64,000 nucleotides of DNA from Sordaria brevicollis (GCA_033439795.1 JAUTDP010000007.1:1674001-1738000), one strand, 5' to 3'. Counted from the stretch's first letter, positions 45,510-57,967 are shown. The notes: generated by a model not told the origin, from the sequence alone. Program-made: numbers and translations.

Positions 45510-47872
45510 ATGGCGGCCGTCACTGCATCACCGGTTGCGTCGCCAACCTCAACTACCACCAGTCCTCGCAGGAAACCTGTTCCCACAGCAGGTTTGCCCG
45601 CCATTGCCTCCATCGAGCGCTTCGAATGGAACGAAAATGCCCCTTCTCTACCCGGCGTCTCTCTGGCCGAGTCCCCTCGGATACGGCAGTCGCCGATCTC
45701 GCCCGTCAAGGTCAACTTTCAACCCGAAAACTGGGCTCAGCCATCCAACGCCAATATCGAAACAGATCGTTCTTATGATGGCTTACAGCCGGTTCCGGGC
45801 GCCTTCGACCGTGCCCTTCCCGCGACACCAGGTGCTCCGACTCCTCCGCCCCATACCCCGTTAAACGAACAGCCGAGGCAAGATACATCTAGCTATCCGG
45901 CGGCCCCGAGCGCGCAGTCAGCATGGCAGGATACTGAGAAGCCATTGCCGGGGCTAGAACTGCCCAGTGTAGCCAGGTTGAAGCTAGAGGCTTCCCAGGA
46001 CGATCTGTCTTCCGATTCTTCGCGGGCAAGCCACGGAAGAATCACCAATCGTCGAAGCCGAGAGTCCGACACCACCGTTAGCACGTCTAAGCAACCTAAC
46101 TCGAACGATTCGTCGGCGGCAACCAGCGCAAGTTCGGTGTCTGGCGTTATTGAGGCTTCCGATTGTCCAGACAACTCTGGCGATATCTCCCCTGAGAGCT
46201 CCATCCTCGAGGATGGATCTGCTCGGGCGGAGCAGGTACCCCAACTCGCCTACCATCATTCTGCTTTCATGCCACGACCGGCTAGCATGGCTGTGGACCA
46301 GGACCCAAGGGCTCGATCAAACTCGAGCCTCGTTGAGAACGGTGGCCCCATCAACCGTCATTTGACGCCCAATTCTTTCAACAGGCGAAGCTCAGTACCA
46401 CGGCCACAGTCTGCATATTCGGTCTACTCAGACTTTGGGTCTCGGGGGCATTCCCCTGGTCTACAAAACCGAACACCATCCGCAAACTCTCGAAACTCAC
46501 CGGATAACCGACCACAATCTTTTGCCGAGCTTTTGAACGTTCCGTATCCACAACCGGCACCGGCACCACTTACGCTCGACAACTCCAATTTACGCAGTGT
46601 AGTTGGCAATAATGCTTCCCTTCTCAGCGCACAGAAAACGCTGGAGATGTACAGGCAGAATGTTAGGAAAACCACGGACTACTCTACCCAGTATTCCTTC
46701 GCCGTCTTCCTGATCAACACAGCGCAGGAGCAAGGCCTGAACTTTGACGAACTCAGGAAGTCTAAGAGTCCCAAACCTGGGCGGTCTTCAGAGAACCTAT
46801 CCACAGACGGCAACCAGTCTTCGCCGTACGAACTGGTGCGGGAAGCGCGGGCTATCCTACAGAAGCTGTCCAATAACGGTTTCCCTTTTGCACAATATTA
46901 CCTTGCTGACGGCTATGCCTCGGGTTTGTTTAACAAGGGAAAGGAGGACTACAACTCAGCATTCCCTCTGTTTGTGTTAGCCGCCAAGCACGGCCATGCC
47001 GAGTCTGCTTATCGCACTGCTCTATGCTACGAATTTGGCTGGGGCTGCCGCAAAGATCCTGCCAAGGCCGTGCAATTCTTACGAACAGCAGCCTCCAAGC
47101 GACACCCAGGCGCCATGACAAGGCTAGGAAAGGCCTGTTTGTCGGGTGATTTGGGCGAGAAGAGGTATAGGGAGGGTGTCAAGTGGCTGAAGCTCGCCAC
47201 CGAGTCCGCCGATGCGATTTACAACGCCGCTCCGTATCAGCTTGGCTGCCTATACGAGACAGGCTATGGTGATGACATCTTCAAGGACGAGAGTTATGCC
47301 GCTGAGTTGTTCACCCAAGCCGCCGATCTGGGCAATCCCGATGCCAACTACAGGATGGGCGATGCTTACGAGCACGGAAAGCTCAACTGCCCAAGAGACC
47401 CTGCTCTAAGCGTCCATTTCTACACTGGGGCTGCAGAACGCGGTCATGCCGCTGCTATGATGGGACTTTGCGCCTGGTACTTGGTTGGAGCGGATCCTAT
47501 CCTGGAAAAGGACGAAGAGGAGGCGTATGAATGGGCCAAGAGGTCTGCAGAGCTTGGTGAGTGGGATTCGATCACTTTCGTAGATAAGATTGTAGGGAGA
47601 ACGCAGCTAACCTCAGCACGACAGGGTATGTGAAAGCGCAATATGCTGTTGGCTACTTCACAGAAATGGGCATCGGTTGCCGAAGGGATATTTTGGAAGC
47701 CAACCTCTGGTACGTCAAGGCGGCCGAGGCAGGCGATGAGCGCGCCAAGCAGCGGTTAGCAGTTATCCGTGCGGCCGTCAGCGGAGGAACACCTATGGAG
47801 GTCGCCCCGGCTCGGAATGCTAAGATCAGGAAGAGCGCGGACAAGGATGATAAGGAGTGTATCGTCATGTAA
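45510..47872 (+). CDS. Skt5/Chs4-like chitin synthase activator (SEL1 repeats, CaaX end)
   Basis: Exons 45510-47556 and 47625-47872 (donor GTGAGT, branch GCTAAC, acceptor GACAG) encode 764 residues. The first about 370 residues are Ser/Pro-rich and disordered. From about 385 a helical segment (SAQKTLEMYRQNVRKTTDYS) leads into a series of SEL1-like repeats to about residue 750, such as AQYYLADGYASGLFNKGKED, AYRTALCYEFGWGCRKDPAK and AAMMGLCAWYLVGAD. The protein ends in CIVM, a CaaX box for prenylation, as in yeast Skt5/Chs4. Yeast Skt5 activates and anchors the class IV synthase Chs3 at the bud neck. Domain order, size and the CaaX end support the same role here with CHS-4. Fungi have several SEL1-repeat paralogues, so which one this is should be settled by phylogeny. 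Confidence 0.88.
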
Positions 47873-49387
47873 AGGACGAGACCTCTCTTGTCTTAACACC
47901 CAACCAACAAAAGATGAGACAGAATCCGACGCCCTGCCACGGACACGAAAACGTCTTCCTCGCGCATCAAGCACCCCAACCAGTCCGTGATCGACCGAGT
48001 TCATTGTTTTTCTTTTTTGGATACCCTTAATCGTCGGCCCCGTTTCGACTTTGCATACCCCTGCGGTGGACCTTACCACATTCAAAAAAAGAGTTGTTCT
48101 TGCTCCCGTTTTAGGGGTTTGTCTATACTGGCTTGTTCTTTTCCCGCCACGAGTTTCCAAACCCCTCGATAATTGCTTTTCGCCGAACTTCAGATGGCGA
48201 TAAAATTTGTTCCGGTCTCATGAACTCTGGCCTTAAAAACTCGGCGTTGTACACTTGGTTTTCAATGCATATGCATGGTTGTCTATGTGTGAAAGAAGAG
48301 AAGAGTCAAGGTTGGAGAGGTTAGAGGTATGAGCCGAAGAGAAAGAAAGGAAGTCTGGACTACAAACCACACTCTCTTCCTATCTCGGACCTCTCCCCAC
48401 GCCTCCTCCTCCTCATCCCTTTCTCAACCCTTTCCTCTTACTTTTTCACGACGACTCAAACCGCGGCGTTTTCCACGATCGGGCGTGATGCGTGTACTTT
48501 GTGTTCTTCCTTGTTCTGGGGCTTATCGGAAAACTTGATTTTTACTTCAACTGTCATTTCGTTCTTGTGTGCGGCGCGGCGCGGCGGATGGGCGGGATTG
48601 ATTTGGTCAGTCACTTCACAGATCAAAAGGGATTAATGAAGAGCTTCAGAGCTCAGTGTGTGTGTGTGTGAATTGTAAAAAGTTGGAACAAAGTGAAGCT
48701 GGAAAAGGGACGGACAGAAATGAGAGTGTGTCTCTTGTTGTACATACAGGAAGGACGAATGTGACAAGTTGATAAGGTAGAGTGAATGAGAGTGAGTTGC
48801 TTGCAAGTCGGGATGGAACGGAAGAAGCATGGCAGGGAAAGGAAGGGGAAGCAAGGGAAGCAAGAACCGGAGATAACGCGAATGAAGAAGACGACGAAGT
48901 AGAATAATAATAATTTCTGGCTAGTATCAATCTGAATTGTTCATCGTCAGCAAAGTACTGCGGTACGATTACGTGAAACTCCGTTTGGCCAGGTGAGATA
49001 TAAAGCACAGAGCCGGTGGAAGACCGAAGAGTGATTGATAACCCAAGAATTATCATTAGAGACCAAAAAGTGTATACAGCAATTAAACAAAAAGAGTTTT
49101 ACAACGTGACTAGCCAATGATCCCCAAACACCAGGCATCTTCTAAAATCATACCTGTGGGGACTTCCTGTTTCCTTGTCCAACGTCTGTCTCTTTCCTGA
49201 AGTCTTTTTGGGTGTCCCTTTTAACACAAGAATCATCGATAACCAACGCAACCAACCAACACCCACACGATTAAAAACCGCCCTACCAACAAAGGAACTT
49301 GGTATACTATCCTGTCTTGTGGCGTGCGTCTTGAAAAAAACCAGAACCAGAGCTATAACGTCTATGAACAAACGAAACTAAGTCAAA
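47873..49387. other. convergent 3' intergenic region
   Basis: This holds the 3' untranslated regions of the Skt5-like gene and the convergent transporter gene. A short (GT)n tract lies at about 48657-48670. CT-rich and GA-rich stretches near 48350-48440 and 48830-48900 give spurious frames. No gene is supported. Confidence 0.6.
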
Positions 49388-51673
49388 TCATATCTCCCTC
49401 ATCTTACTAGTCGCATACGCCGCCACCAACGAGCTGATAGCCCCGATGAACATGCAAACCGCAATCGCGTTCGGCCCATCCGTATTAGCTTGCTCGCTGG
49501 GGTGCGCGTCCGTCGCCAGCTCCGGGCTCTTGCCCGGTTCCAAGATGGCGAAGACGATGGTACTCATAAACGTTGCAATGAACTGCGGGATCGTGGTGTA
49601 GATGTTGAGAATGCCAAAGTAGATGCCGCTCAGCTCGCCGGTTGAGCTATTGCCCGCGGCGGCGGCGGACTCATCCACACCAACAGCAGCGCTGCCGGCG
49701 CTGGGATCACTGACGAAGCGCATCTCGATGCTGCTGGTGGAAAGTCGCCTGTAGGAAGGACCGGCAGTGCCAGATGGGGACATGGGGTCGGGAGCGCCGC
49801 TGAGCTTGTTGACTTCGACGCCCAAAAAGGTGGTGGGCGCCCACATGGCGATGCTCCACGGGATGCCGCATAGGGCGACCAGGACGGTGGCGAAACGAAA
49901 CGAGGCGGCGAAGGGGGTCAGGAACATGGCGAAGGCGAACATGAGGTGGCTGGCGATCCAGGCGCTCAGCAGGTCGGGTTTGTACTTGTTGACCGTCTCG
50001 ACCAGGCCCGCGATGCTGGCGGGAGGGCGGTGCGTGAAGGTGCTGTCCTCGGGCGCGCGGATGAAGGGCGGCAGGATCCAGGCGCTGATGAAGGTCACGG
50101 TTGAGTAGACGGTCAGGGCGGTGCTGCCGATACGGCCCATGTCGCCCAGGGCGTCGCTTGAGCCGCGGGCGTCGGCAGGCACGTCGTACCGGAAGTACGT
50201 CTCGCCTACCCAGGTGCTGCTGTAGATGATGAACGGGAACCAGCCGATCCAGGACCAAAAGACGGCGTAGCAGATGGCGCGGATGCGAGGAGGTAAGGTG
50301 ATAAGAGTCGAAACGATCTGACGCACGACCTTGAAGCGACCCGAGTGACGACGAGGATCGGGCCGGACAGTGACAAGAACCCGCTCAGTCACTGCCCAGC
50401 AGGTTACGGAAGAGGTGACAATCATTCCCAGAGCGGCAATGACGGTGAGCTGTTTGAACTGTGTGTCTCCCAGAGAGGTCCCGAAGAGTTGAAGAAGGTC
50501 GACTGCCCCCATGCCGTAACCGATAATGTGTCCCAGTGAGCCCATACGGCTTGCTAAGAAAAAGTTAGACTAGGATAAGCCAACGCCTGCAAATCTGATA
50601 GTGAAAACTTACCCCATGCTGCACCGCTTTGCTGTTTTTGAATTGGCAAAGTGTCTACGACCAAGCTTCTTGCGCATGACATGACTTTTGAGGAGCACGT
50701 AGGTCAGTATGCGATGCTGAACCTCATGGAGCAAAAGAGCGAGCCTTACCGGCATTGATGGCAAAGTCAACACAGTAGAGCGAAAGCACAGCAACAGCGA
50801 TGGTGCACGCTCTAGCATACGAGGGATCCCAAATGAAGTAGGCCACTATCTCCTTGGTAAAGCCCAAGGCCATAAGAGCCAATGCTGTGACGATGGACCC
50901 AATAATGATGACAGGCCGCCTTCTGCCCCATCTTGACTTTGATTGATCCGCGATGACGCCTATTATCGGTTGTACTATCAAGCCTGATAAAGGACCGGCA
51001 ACCCAGACGAGGGAGGTTTGGCCTTTGGTAAGTCCTAGTGAGAGAAGGTAGGGCGTACAGTCTGGGTAGTGTATAGTTAGCAACTAGCTTCGAATTCCAG
51101 GATAAGAATCGGGAAATCCAAGACTTACAGGTCATTTCAACGCCCCATGTGAAGCTGCGAACAGCAAACTGTCAGTAACCGGCATATCCTCCTGGTTGTC
51201 TTCTTTTCCGTGTATACTAACGTGATGCCAACTGAGACGCATGTCAACAAGAGCATGCGCATGGTCTCGGTAGTCCCCTTCACCGATGGTTCCCCCCTCC
51301 ATGTAGACATTTCAACGGTCTCTCTTTCAGAGTCACTGCCACTGTTGTCTTCTTGTTCGCTGGACGCCGTCCACTGATTAGGACACAAATCCTCCTCCTC
51401 CTTGCAATATCGGTCCGGTAGCTTTTCCCCTTGGTGAAACAGAGTATCCTGGGGTGTCGGAAGGTCGCAGCCGGCAGCTTGGAGAGGCGCAGAGATATAG
51501 TCAGATGTTCTGCTGTCTGTATGAGCTATCCAATTAGCCATTTTGCTGTTGTGATGTAGGACATGGTGGGCGCGTAGTTCGTCCATCTCGAGGCAAGAGA
51601 GAGGATATGTGCAGTTTCTGCTGCTGCTCCCCGCCACCGTACGTACGGACTTGGTCGCGCCCATGGTGCACAT
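49388..51673 (-). CDS. sucrose-type sugar/H+ symporter (GPH/MFS family)
   Basis: Five exons (51673-51222, 51154-51129, 51061-50750, 50684-50613, 50553-49388) encode about 675 residues. All four introns are short GT-AG introns and the joints restore family motifs: TFTWGVEMTYCTPYLLSLGL across exons 1-3 and SGAAWASRMGSLGHIIGYG across exons 4-5. Exon 2 is only 26 bases. The frame is open to 51688 but starts there with TTG; ATG 51673 or ATG 51664 (context CACCATGGG) are the likely starts. After a 130-residue hydrophilic N-terminus come about 12 membrane helices, with the transporter signature DQSKSRWGRRRPVIIIGSIV after helix 2. It resembles plant SUC/SUT and fission yeast Sut1-type proton-coupled disaccharide carriers of the plasma membrane. 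The sugar (sucrose or maltose) is not certain. It diverges from his-2. Confidence 0.9.
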
Positions 51674-53584
51674 TGTCTGGAACTTCAAACTAAAGGAGCT
51701 CTGGTGATCTCGCTTACCTAGCAGATGGGCATTACACTAAGCGGGCTGCCTATCCCCAACCGAAAGGGAGGGGAGGCGCAATGTAGGAAGCGACGGGTTA
51801 CAAAGTGTAGGTTACGATTGCGCCTGCTGTCGTGGATGGTGCCGCATGCGTCTCACCCGTTGTATACGCTTTCTGTCTCGGTCTCAGAGTTGAAAATGGG
51901 GCTCGATGTTGTTTCGGACACTGGGAGCTTTATGCGACACGGGCACGCGGCAACGGGGACGGTCGATACGAGGGATACTGTACTGAACGAAAGGATTGAA
52001 AGCAAAAAGGCGGAAACAAACGAGGTGGCAGGAAAGCGAACGAGGAAAGCGAGCGATGTGGCCAGAAAACGACGGAAGTCAAGACGGTTGTCAAGATACA
52101 GAAATGCTACTAAGATGCGATTCAAAAAAAAAGTGGCATGGTTGTCTGTCTGTCTTATCAGGGGATGGTGTAGATAATGGAACACTGCGCCCAGCCCTGC
52201 GAGCCCCCTAGAGGTACTTAATATGGGCAGCATGTTACGTACCAGTTACCATTCCTCTTGTTGCCCTTACGTACGGGGTTCGTATAGAGAGGAGCAGCCC
52301 AGCGTTGCCCAGAGTTTGACCTGCGGGAGTGAGGCTGGGGAATGGAACTCCCTTTGGGGGGTGTGTATGGAAATGGGAAAGGGGTGACGTATCCTCAATG
52401 TCCATCGGGAGTGCCTGTTACAGGGGTTATTTTGTTTGTGATGGTTTCTACGCAGGAAAGGAACACCGCGGCGCATATAAAGTCACAGCAGGACGGCCTG
52501 ATGCCGAAATAAAAGACAGCTATACACCAGTTGAGGCTTACAGTAATATCAAGACTATCATATGCGTCTTCATCTGCTACTGCTGTACACTTGGACCCTG
52601 GAGGGCCCGGTGTCCGGATTTCTGGATACACTCTGCGTAAGTGTACATCATACGTACACGGTAACTTTCGCAAGTACCTTTAGCCGGGGACTTTTCATCT
52701 GCACTGTACCTTGCAGATCTAGAGCGCGCTCCGACAGGTGCTTCAAAAGTGAGATTGAAGCAGATCACCGTTGGAATTGGCATGGACGGGTGGCATCTTC
52801 GGTACGGATGGGAAATGGGAAAGGGCTATTTCAGCTTCGTAGCCAGATGGATATCCAATTCGAGGTGATGACGACAATGGTACAGCGTTACCTCTAACTT
52901 GGCTGCTTTAGCTCAAATCCGGCTTGGGCCGGTGGTCGTCTCTCCGACAGGCCGAATCCCGACTTGTGCGGGTCGGGGAGCCCCGCCGCCCGCAGAGCTC
53001 TTTCTGCTGGGAACCCCCACCGTCCACCACTGGTCGATCAGCGCGGGACGGAACCGGCGAGGGGCACCCAGTCACACACCAAAATCTCCAGTCACCATCT
53101 CTTAGCTCCGATTCAGGAACGTGGGCCTTTGGTTGCTTTTTGGTGGACTCCATTGTCCTTGGATGCGCCAAATCAGGAAAATTCCGACTGCCACAGAGAA
53201 AGCGGCCCCAGAAGGCGGCCGGCATTCGATTCCAACAAACCTGCCCGTCCAGGACAATCTCCATCTTTTGCTCCCGACGTCCACTTTCCATCCCATATCC
53301 ATATTCCATACCAAGCTACGGCTGTCCACAGGAGTAGTGTCGTCCGAGGTATGTCATCCTGCCCCGCCAGTCCACCTTGTACTTGAATATATACACACTC
53401 TCCTGCCGTGTTACTTTCATCTGCCGGGATCTCTTTTTCTGTTTCAACTCTCTTCAAGTTGTCTTCTTTGTTTTCCAACCGCAGATTCGGCTAACTGCTG
53501 CTCTTCTGCATTTCCAGCTCCAGTACCTCGACCATCTTTGATACCCAGTATTTCCTCTTCGTCCTCCATACTATATAGCCCGTC
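51674..53584. other. divergent intergenic region transporter / his-2
   Basis: This 1.9 kb carries the promoters of the transporter and his-2. Frames are 158 codons or shorter and overlap on both strands without domains. I found no perfect TGASTCA site upstream of his-2 here. The 200 bases before his-2 are CT-rich, as in a leader. Confidence 0.6.
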
Positions 53585-54856
53585 ATGGATTTGGTAAACC
53601 AGTTAGTCATATCCTCTCGACCACCGCTGCCCGAATTCGATCCAAAATGCCCGCCGCCGTCCTTCCCGAACGTACAATGGCCCATATAAAGGCACGCAAG
53701 CTGACGTCTTCCCAAAGCCTCGAAGGCAGACTTCTCTTTGCCGTGCCCAAGAGTGAGTCACGATCTGCTATTTCACCAAGTGTCCGGTCAAATTTCTAAC
53801 CCCATTCCTTTTTCTGCAGAGGGTCGCTTGTTGCAGGCCAGCTTGAACCTCCTCGAGGGCGCCGACATCCAGTTCAGACGCGAGAACCGCCTCGACATTG
53901 CGCTCGTTAAGAACCTCCCCATCGCCCTCGTCTTCCTTCCCGCCGCCGATATCCCCACCTTCGTCGGTGAGGGCCGTGTCGACCTCGGTATTACTGGCTA
54001 CGACCAAGTTCAGGAGCACGATGCCGGTGTTCGCGGCGTTGCCCGCGCCCGCCGTCAGAGCGGCGAGTGGAGCGCCCAGGCCGGCGAGGAGACCAAGCCC
54101 CAGGGTTGCGATACCGTCATGGAGCTCGGCTTCGGCGCCTGCAAGCTCCAGGTCCAGGTTCCCGTCAAGGGCGAGTACGCTACTGGCAAGGACTTGATCG
54201 GCAAGAACATCGGCACCAGCTTCGTTCACCTTGCGCAAGAATACTTTGCCCGTCTCGAGCTTGAGCAGGAGGGTCTTGTGGATGCCGATGCTTCCCAGAT
54301 CGCTGGCCGCAAACTCAAGACCAAGATCATTGAGCTCAGCGGCAGTGTCGAGGCTGCCTGCGCTCTCGGTGTCGCCGACGGTATCGTCGATCTTGTTGGT
54401 GAGTAGCAACAGACATTCTCCACAATTTTCCTTACCAAAGAATGCAATATCTGACCAATCCCCCCGAAAACAGAGTCCGGAGAGACCATGAAGGCCGCCG
54501 GCCTCATGGCCATCGACACCGTCGTCGAGTCCTCCGCCATCCTCATCAAGTCCAAGGCCCCTAGCAACCCCGAGATGGTCGACCTGATCGCGGCCCGTAT
54601 CGGCGGCGTTATTACCGCCCAAAAATACGTGCTCTGCCAGTACAACGTCGAGCGCACCCGTCTCGCCGACGCCACCAAGATCACTCCCGGCAAGCGCGCC
54701 CCCACCATCACCTCGCTCGAGGCCGAGGGCTGGGTTGCCGTCAGCGCCATGGTCGAGAAGAAGCGCATTGCTACTGTCATGGACGACCTTACTCTCGTTG
54801 GTGCTACCGATATTATCGTGCTCGATATCCACAACACCCGTGGCAGCAGGGCGTAG
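53585..54856 (+). CDS. his-2: ATP phosphoribosyltransferase (first step of histidine synthesis)
   Basis: Four exons (53585-53601, 53718-53752, 53820-54398, 54474-54856) encode 337 residues. The 17-base first exon is chosen because it splices to give MDLVNHLEGRLLFAVPKKGR, which matches the start of yeast His1. The catalytic domain has the family signature EGRVDLGITGYDQVQ near residue 80 and LQVQVPVKGEY, followed by DGIVDLVESGETMKAAGL across the last intron. The final about 80 residues (EAEGWVAVSAMVEKKRIATV) form the C-terminal regulatory domain of long-form HisG, where histidine binds. The enzyme condenses ATP with PRPP in the cytosol and is feedback-inhibited by histidine. An insert of about 30 residues near 110-140 makes it longer than the yeast protein (about 297). 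In Neurospora this locus is his-2. It converges with the Src1-like gene. Confidence 0.93.
53754..53760. promoter_or_regulatory. TGAGTCA (CPC1/Gcn4-type) site at the intron 2 donor of his-2
   Basis: A perfect TGAGTCA overlaps the 5' splice site GTGAGT of his-2 intron 2, about 170 bases downstream of the start codon. CPC1, the Neurospora Gcn4 homologue, binds TGA(C/G)TCA upstream of amino-acid biosynthetic genes. Because part of the match is dictated by the splice consensus, a regulatory role is only a possibility. Confidence 0.3.
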
Positions 54857-55435
54857 AGTGGTTACGGTTGCAAGGAAGAAAAAAAAAAGATAAAGGGGTC
54901 AATCTGTAAAAGTTGGATAAAAATACCATTTAATTGAGCGTATCTGGCAAAATAGAGCATGCATGTTCGGACTGAACTTCCGAGGGCAAATAAGATAGTT
55001 ACTTGTGATGGTGTGAGCTTAGGTTCGAGGATTTTCTTTAATCAAAGATGGTGTTAGGGTTTCAAATATGTCCATGTCCATCGACACAATCTTCGAGGTG
55101 TTATGATAGCAAGGCTGGGCATCACAATCTATCCTGACAGAAGCAATGGTGTAGACGAAGGCCAACAAGCTGATTTATCACCCTTTCACTTCTGACTCAA
55201 CTTTCTAATTATATTCCCATTACCCTAAAGCGCCATCAAGCAACTCGTCACCGCCCACAAATACAAAAAACCGGACCAAGGCTGTCAAGGGGGAAAAAAT
55301 ACTCGGGTTGAGAAAAAGGTACCGAGACAAATGAATACACACAGAATATATGTACATGATCTAATTCAATTCTTGTACCCTCCTCATCCCCAAACGAAAG
55401 TTGTTCGTCCAAGCAAAGACATGACAAAGACCCAT
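54857..55435. other. convergent 3' region between his-2 and Src1-like gene
   Basis: This is AT-richer 3' untranslated sequence of two converging genes. A TGACTCA occurs near 55194. No gene is supported. Confidence 0.6.
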
Positions 55436-57967
55436 CTAGTAAATCGGCCTTTCCCCATCCCACTTCCTGAAAACACCAAACCTACTACCGTGTGCCCTCG
55501 CCGCAGGCGGGTGGGTAGGAGTCTCGTACGACTGATGATCCTCCTCCCCTTTCACCACCTGCTGCTGCTGCTGCTCTTCCTCAACCTCAGCCTCAGTCTT
55601 GACATCCGGGCCCCACGACACCCTCTGAGTATTGTTGCCGGACTTCAAACGTCTCCTAGCCTCACCGCCTGTGATCCCAGGCCTGCTGGGCCCGATCCAC
55701 TCCCACGCGCGGGCGATCTCGCCGCTACTGCTCTCGCGCTGACCAGTACGAACGTTGCTATTCTGCTCCACGACGGCCGCCACCTTCTTCCACACGCGCT
55801 CGCGCTCGGCAAGACGGTGCACGGACCGAAGTACGTCGTCGCGCAGGTTGGGCAAGAACAAGAAGGCGTCGTCGTCGCCTTCGGACTCAAAGGCGATCTC
55901 CTTCTGGAGAGCCAGGCGGTCGAGGACCTGGTCGACCAGGCCGGGAATCTGGCGCGCGACGGCGCGATGGCGACGGTAGGCGTTGCGGCCGTAAACAAGC
56001 GAGAGGAGTGAGAGAATCACTCCACCAATGCTGAGTCGATGTCGAGCCAGTCCAAGCTTGACGGATCGGCGGAGCGCGCAGGAGTACGAAAGGCGAGCGA
56101 GAGAGCTGGACGATAGCTTGGTTGTTGGAAAACCGGAGGCACCTCTTTTTCTAGTGGTTCGGAAGCAACCGGTCTGGTTAGTCCAGGCGTGGTCAGAAAG
56201 AGTGTTCTTTTTTATTGCTGTCATGTCAAAAGGGTTTGAAGCTAGGAATATCTTGGAAACTTACTCGTAGTAGGAATCTGTCACATGGACCTCAACCTCA
56301 TCCCGAGCCTTGACTTCGCCCAAGGCCGCGGCCCAAAGTTCCTCGAACTCTTCGGCTGCCATCCGCTTGCTCCGCTTCTTGCTCAGAGACTCCTTGAGCT
56401 CTTGCTCGTCGATCGCAGGGCTTTCCAGGGGTTTGCCCTCGGGCTCCAAGGGCTCTCCACACTCGTACTTGGCCCTACGATCACGCAGCTCCTCGACAGC
56501 CTTGTTGGCCACGGCCTGAACCTTGCGCGCCTTCTCGCCGTCGGGTTCGCAAGTGGGAGGCAGAGGAACAAGACCTCCCAAAGAAAGCGGGTGAGGCTTG
56601 AGGACAAAGCCAGGCTCGCAACGGGCAATGAAAGCATCGTAGCAGTACGCATGCGGAGGGCACGGTTCACAGTCAGGTTCGAGGAACGGAGCGGCCCATT
56701 CTGGGACCTCAAAATCGTGGAGGCCAATCTTGTCGGTTACTTCTGTCGCCCAGTCAGGCAATTTGATACTTCTCCCGACAATCTGGCGCGATTCCCGCCC
56801 CAGACCGCAGTACCCGACCGCAATCTTCTCCTGCCGGTACCAGCCCGCGTATGCGACGAAAAGAGTGGTGAGGAGGACCCACAATGGAGTGGTCAGAGGG
56901 CTTCTTCCCCGGCGCCTGACTGGCTTGTTTCTTTGAGCAGCCAGAGCAGGGTTGTCGATCTCCTCTTGCATCAAAGCCAACTGCTCATCCGGTGTAAACT
57001 CCTCCCCGGTCTCAACGTACGAAGAATCCGCAATGTAGGACGAGTCCGCAACGTTCGAAAGCATTGACATTTCCGAATATTCGGGTGACCTTGGCGTCCT
57101 TGGTGTAGACTTGCCCATAGGCAATTGGTATGTCCTGACGGTGGACGTCGAACTGGCTTCATAACTCCTGATCGATGATGCCGTGTCAGGCACTTCCGAT
57201 TCCTCGTACTGCGGGCCATCTGTCCGTCTTCGCGAAGCAACGGTAGAAGGTGTCCTGGTATAGGTTGAATCAAAACCGCTTGTTTTGCGACGATGACTTG
57301 GGGTTTTCATGGTTGAAGAGGGTGCCGGAGGGCTCCCGGCCTGGAACGGATTGTCATTCGTGAATACGCTCGCGGTCGCGGGGGTTCGTTTGAAGAAATC
57401 GTCGTCGGATTCGTGCTTAACAGCCGGCGTCGTACGCAAGTGCCTACCGAGAGTAGATGGTGTTTCTTGATATGACGTTTCTTGGAAAGATGTCTCCGCC
57501 TCATGATCATCCGTGTCGTCGGAAACACTCGGCGCATGCGAAACGTGCGATACCGCGGAGCGGGGTACTCGCTGGCTTGCAGTGCCACGAGTAGCTGCCG
57601 GCGTCACAGGACGGTGGCTCTCCGGAACCTCCTCTTCCTGCTTCACTCTCGATACCTTGCGCGGCGAGCGGGAGCGACGGGTGCTCCGAGTAGGTGGCGG
57701 CAGCTCTTGATCGAAGTCGGTGCTCGCCGAGCTCTGCGTGTCAGCATCGACAATACCTTTGCTAGACCTCTTAGCAGTGCGGCTCGCTAGGTACTTCTTT
57801 GACAGAGGTACCACATGCTCATTGAAGAGATCAACGAGTTGGCCCTTCTTTGCGGTGCTGGGATATGGGACCTGGTGGGTGACCAGGATGGAGCGCAGGC
57901 GCGGGACGGTCAGCGACCGAGGGTCAAAGCCCGGCTGAAGATAATCCACGTTCTCGACGTCCGACAT
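55436..57967 (-). CDS. src1: Src1/Heh-type inner nuclear membrane protein (LEM-like, MSC domain)
   Basis: Exons 57967-56265 and 56150-55436 encode 805 residues. The donor GTAAGT overlaps a stop of exon 1 (GA-gtaagt); the intron has a perfect ACTAAC branch and ends in CCACTAG. Residues about 1-55 form a HeH/SAP-like helix-extension-helix (LTVPRLRSILVTHQVPYPST). A disordered, Ser/Arg-rich stretch with nuclear-localisation-like basic clusters follows. The first membrane helix is at about 360-382 (PLWVLLTTLFVAYAGW). The Man1-Src1 C-terminal (MSC) luminal domain has its paired Cys (DCEPCPPHAYCYDAFIARCE). A second helix is encoded early in exon 2 (LSIGGVILSLLSLVYG), followed by a nucleoplasmic MSC tail (FLFLPNLRDDVLR). 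In yeasts, Src1/Heh1 tethers rDNA and telomeres and takes part in nuclear pore quality control. Assignment is by domain order. Confidence 0.9.

Noticed and set aside
53768..54832. 354-codon minus frame opposite his-2
   Set aside because: It spans his-2 introns and exons alike, has biased low-complexity composition and no domain; it is a shadow of the real coding strand.
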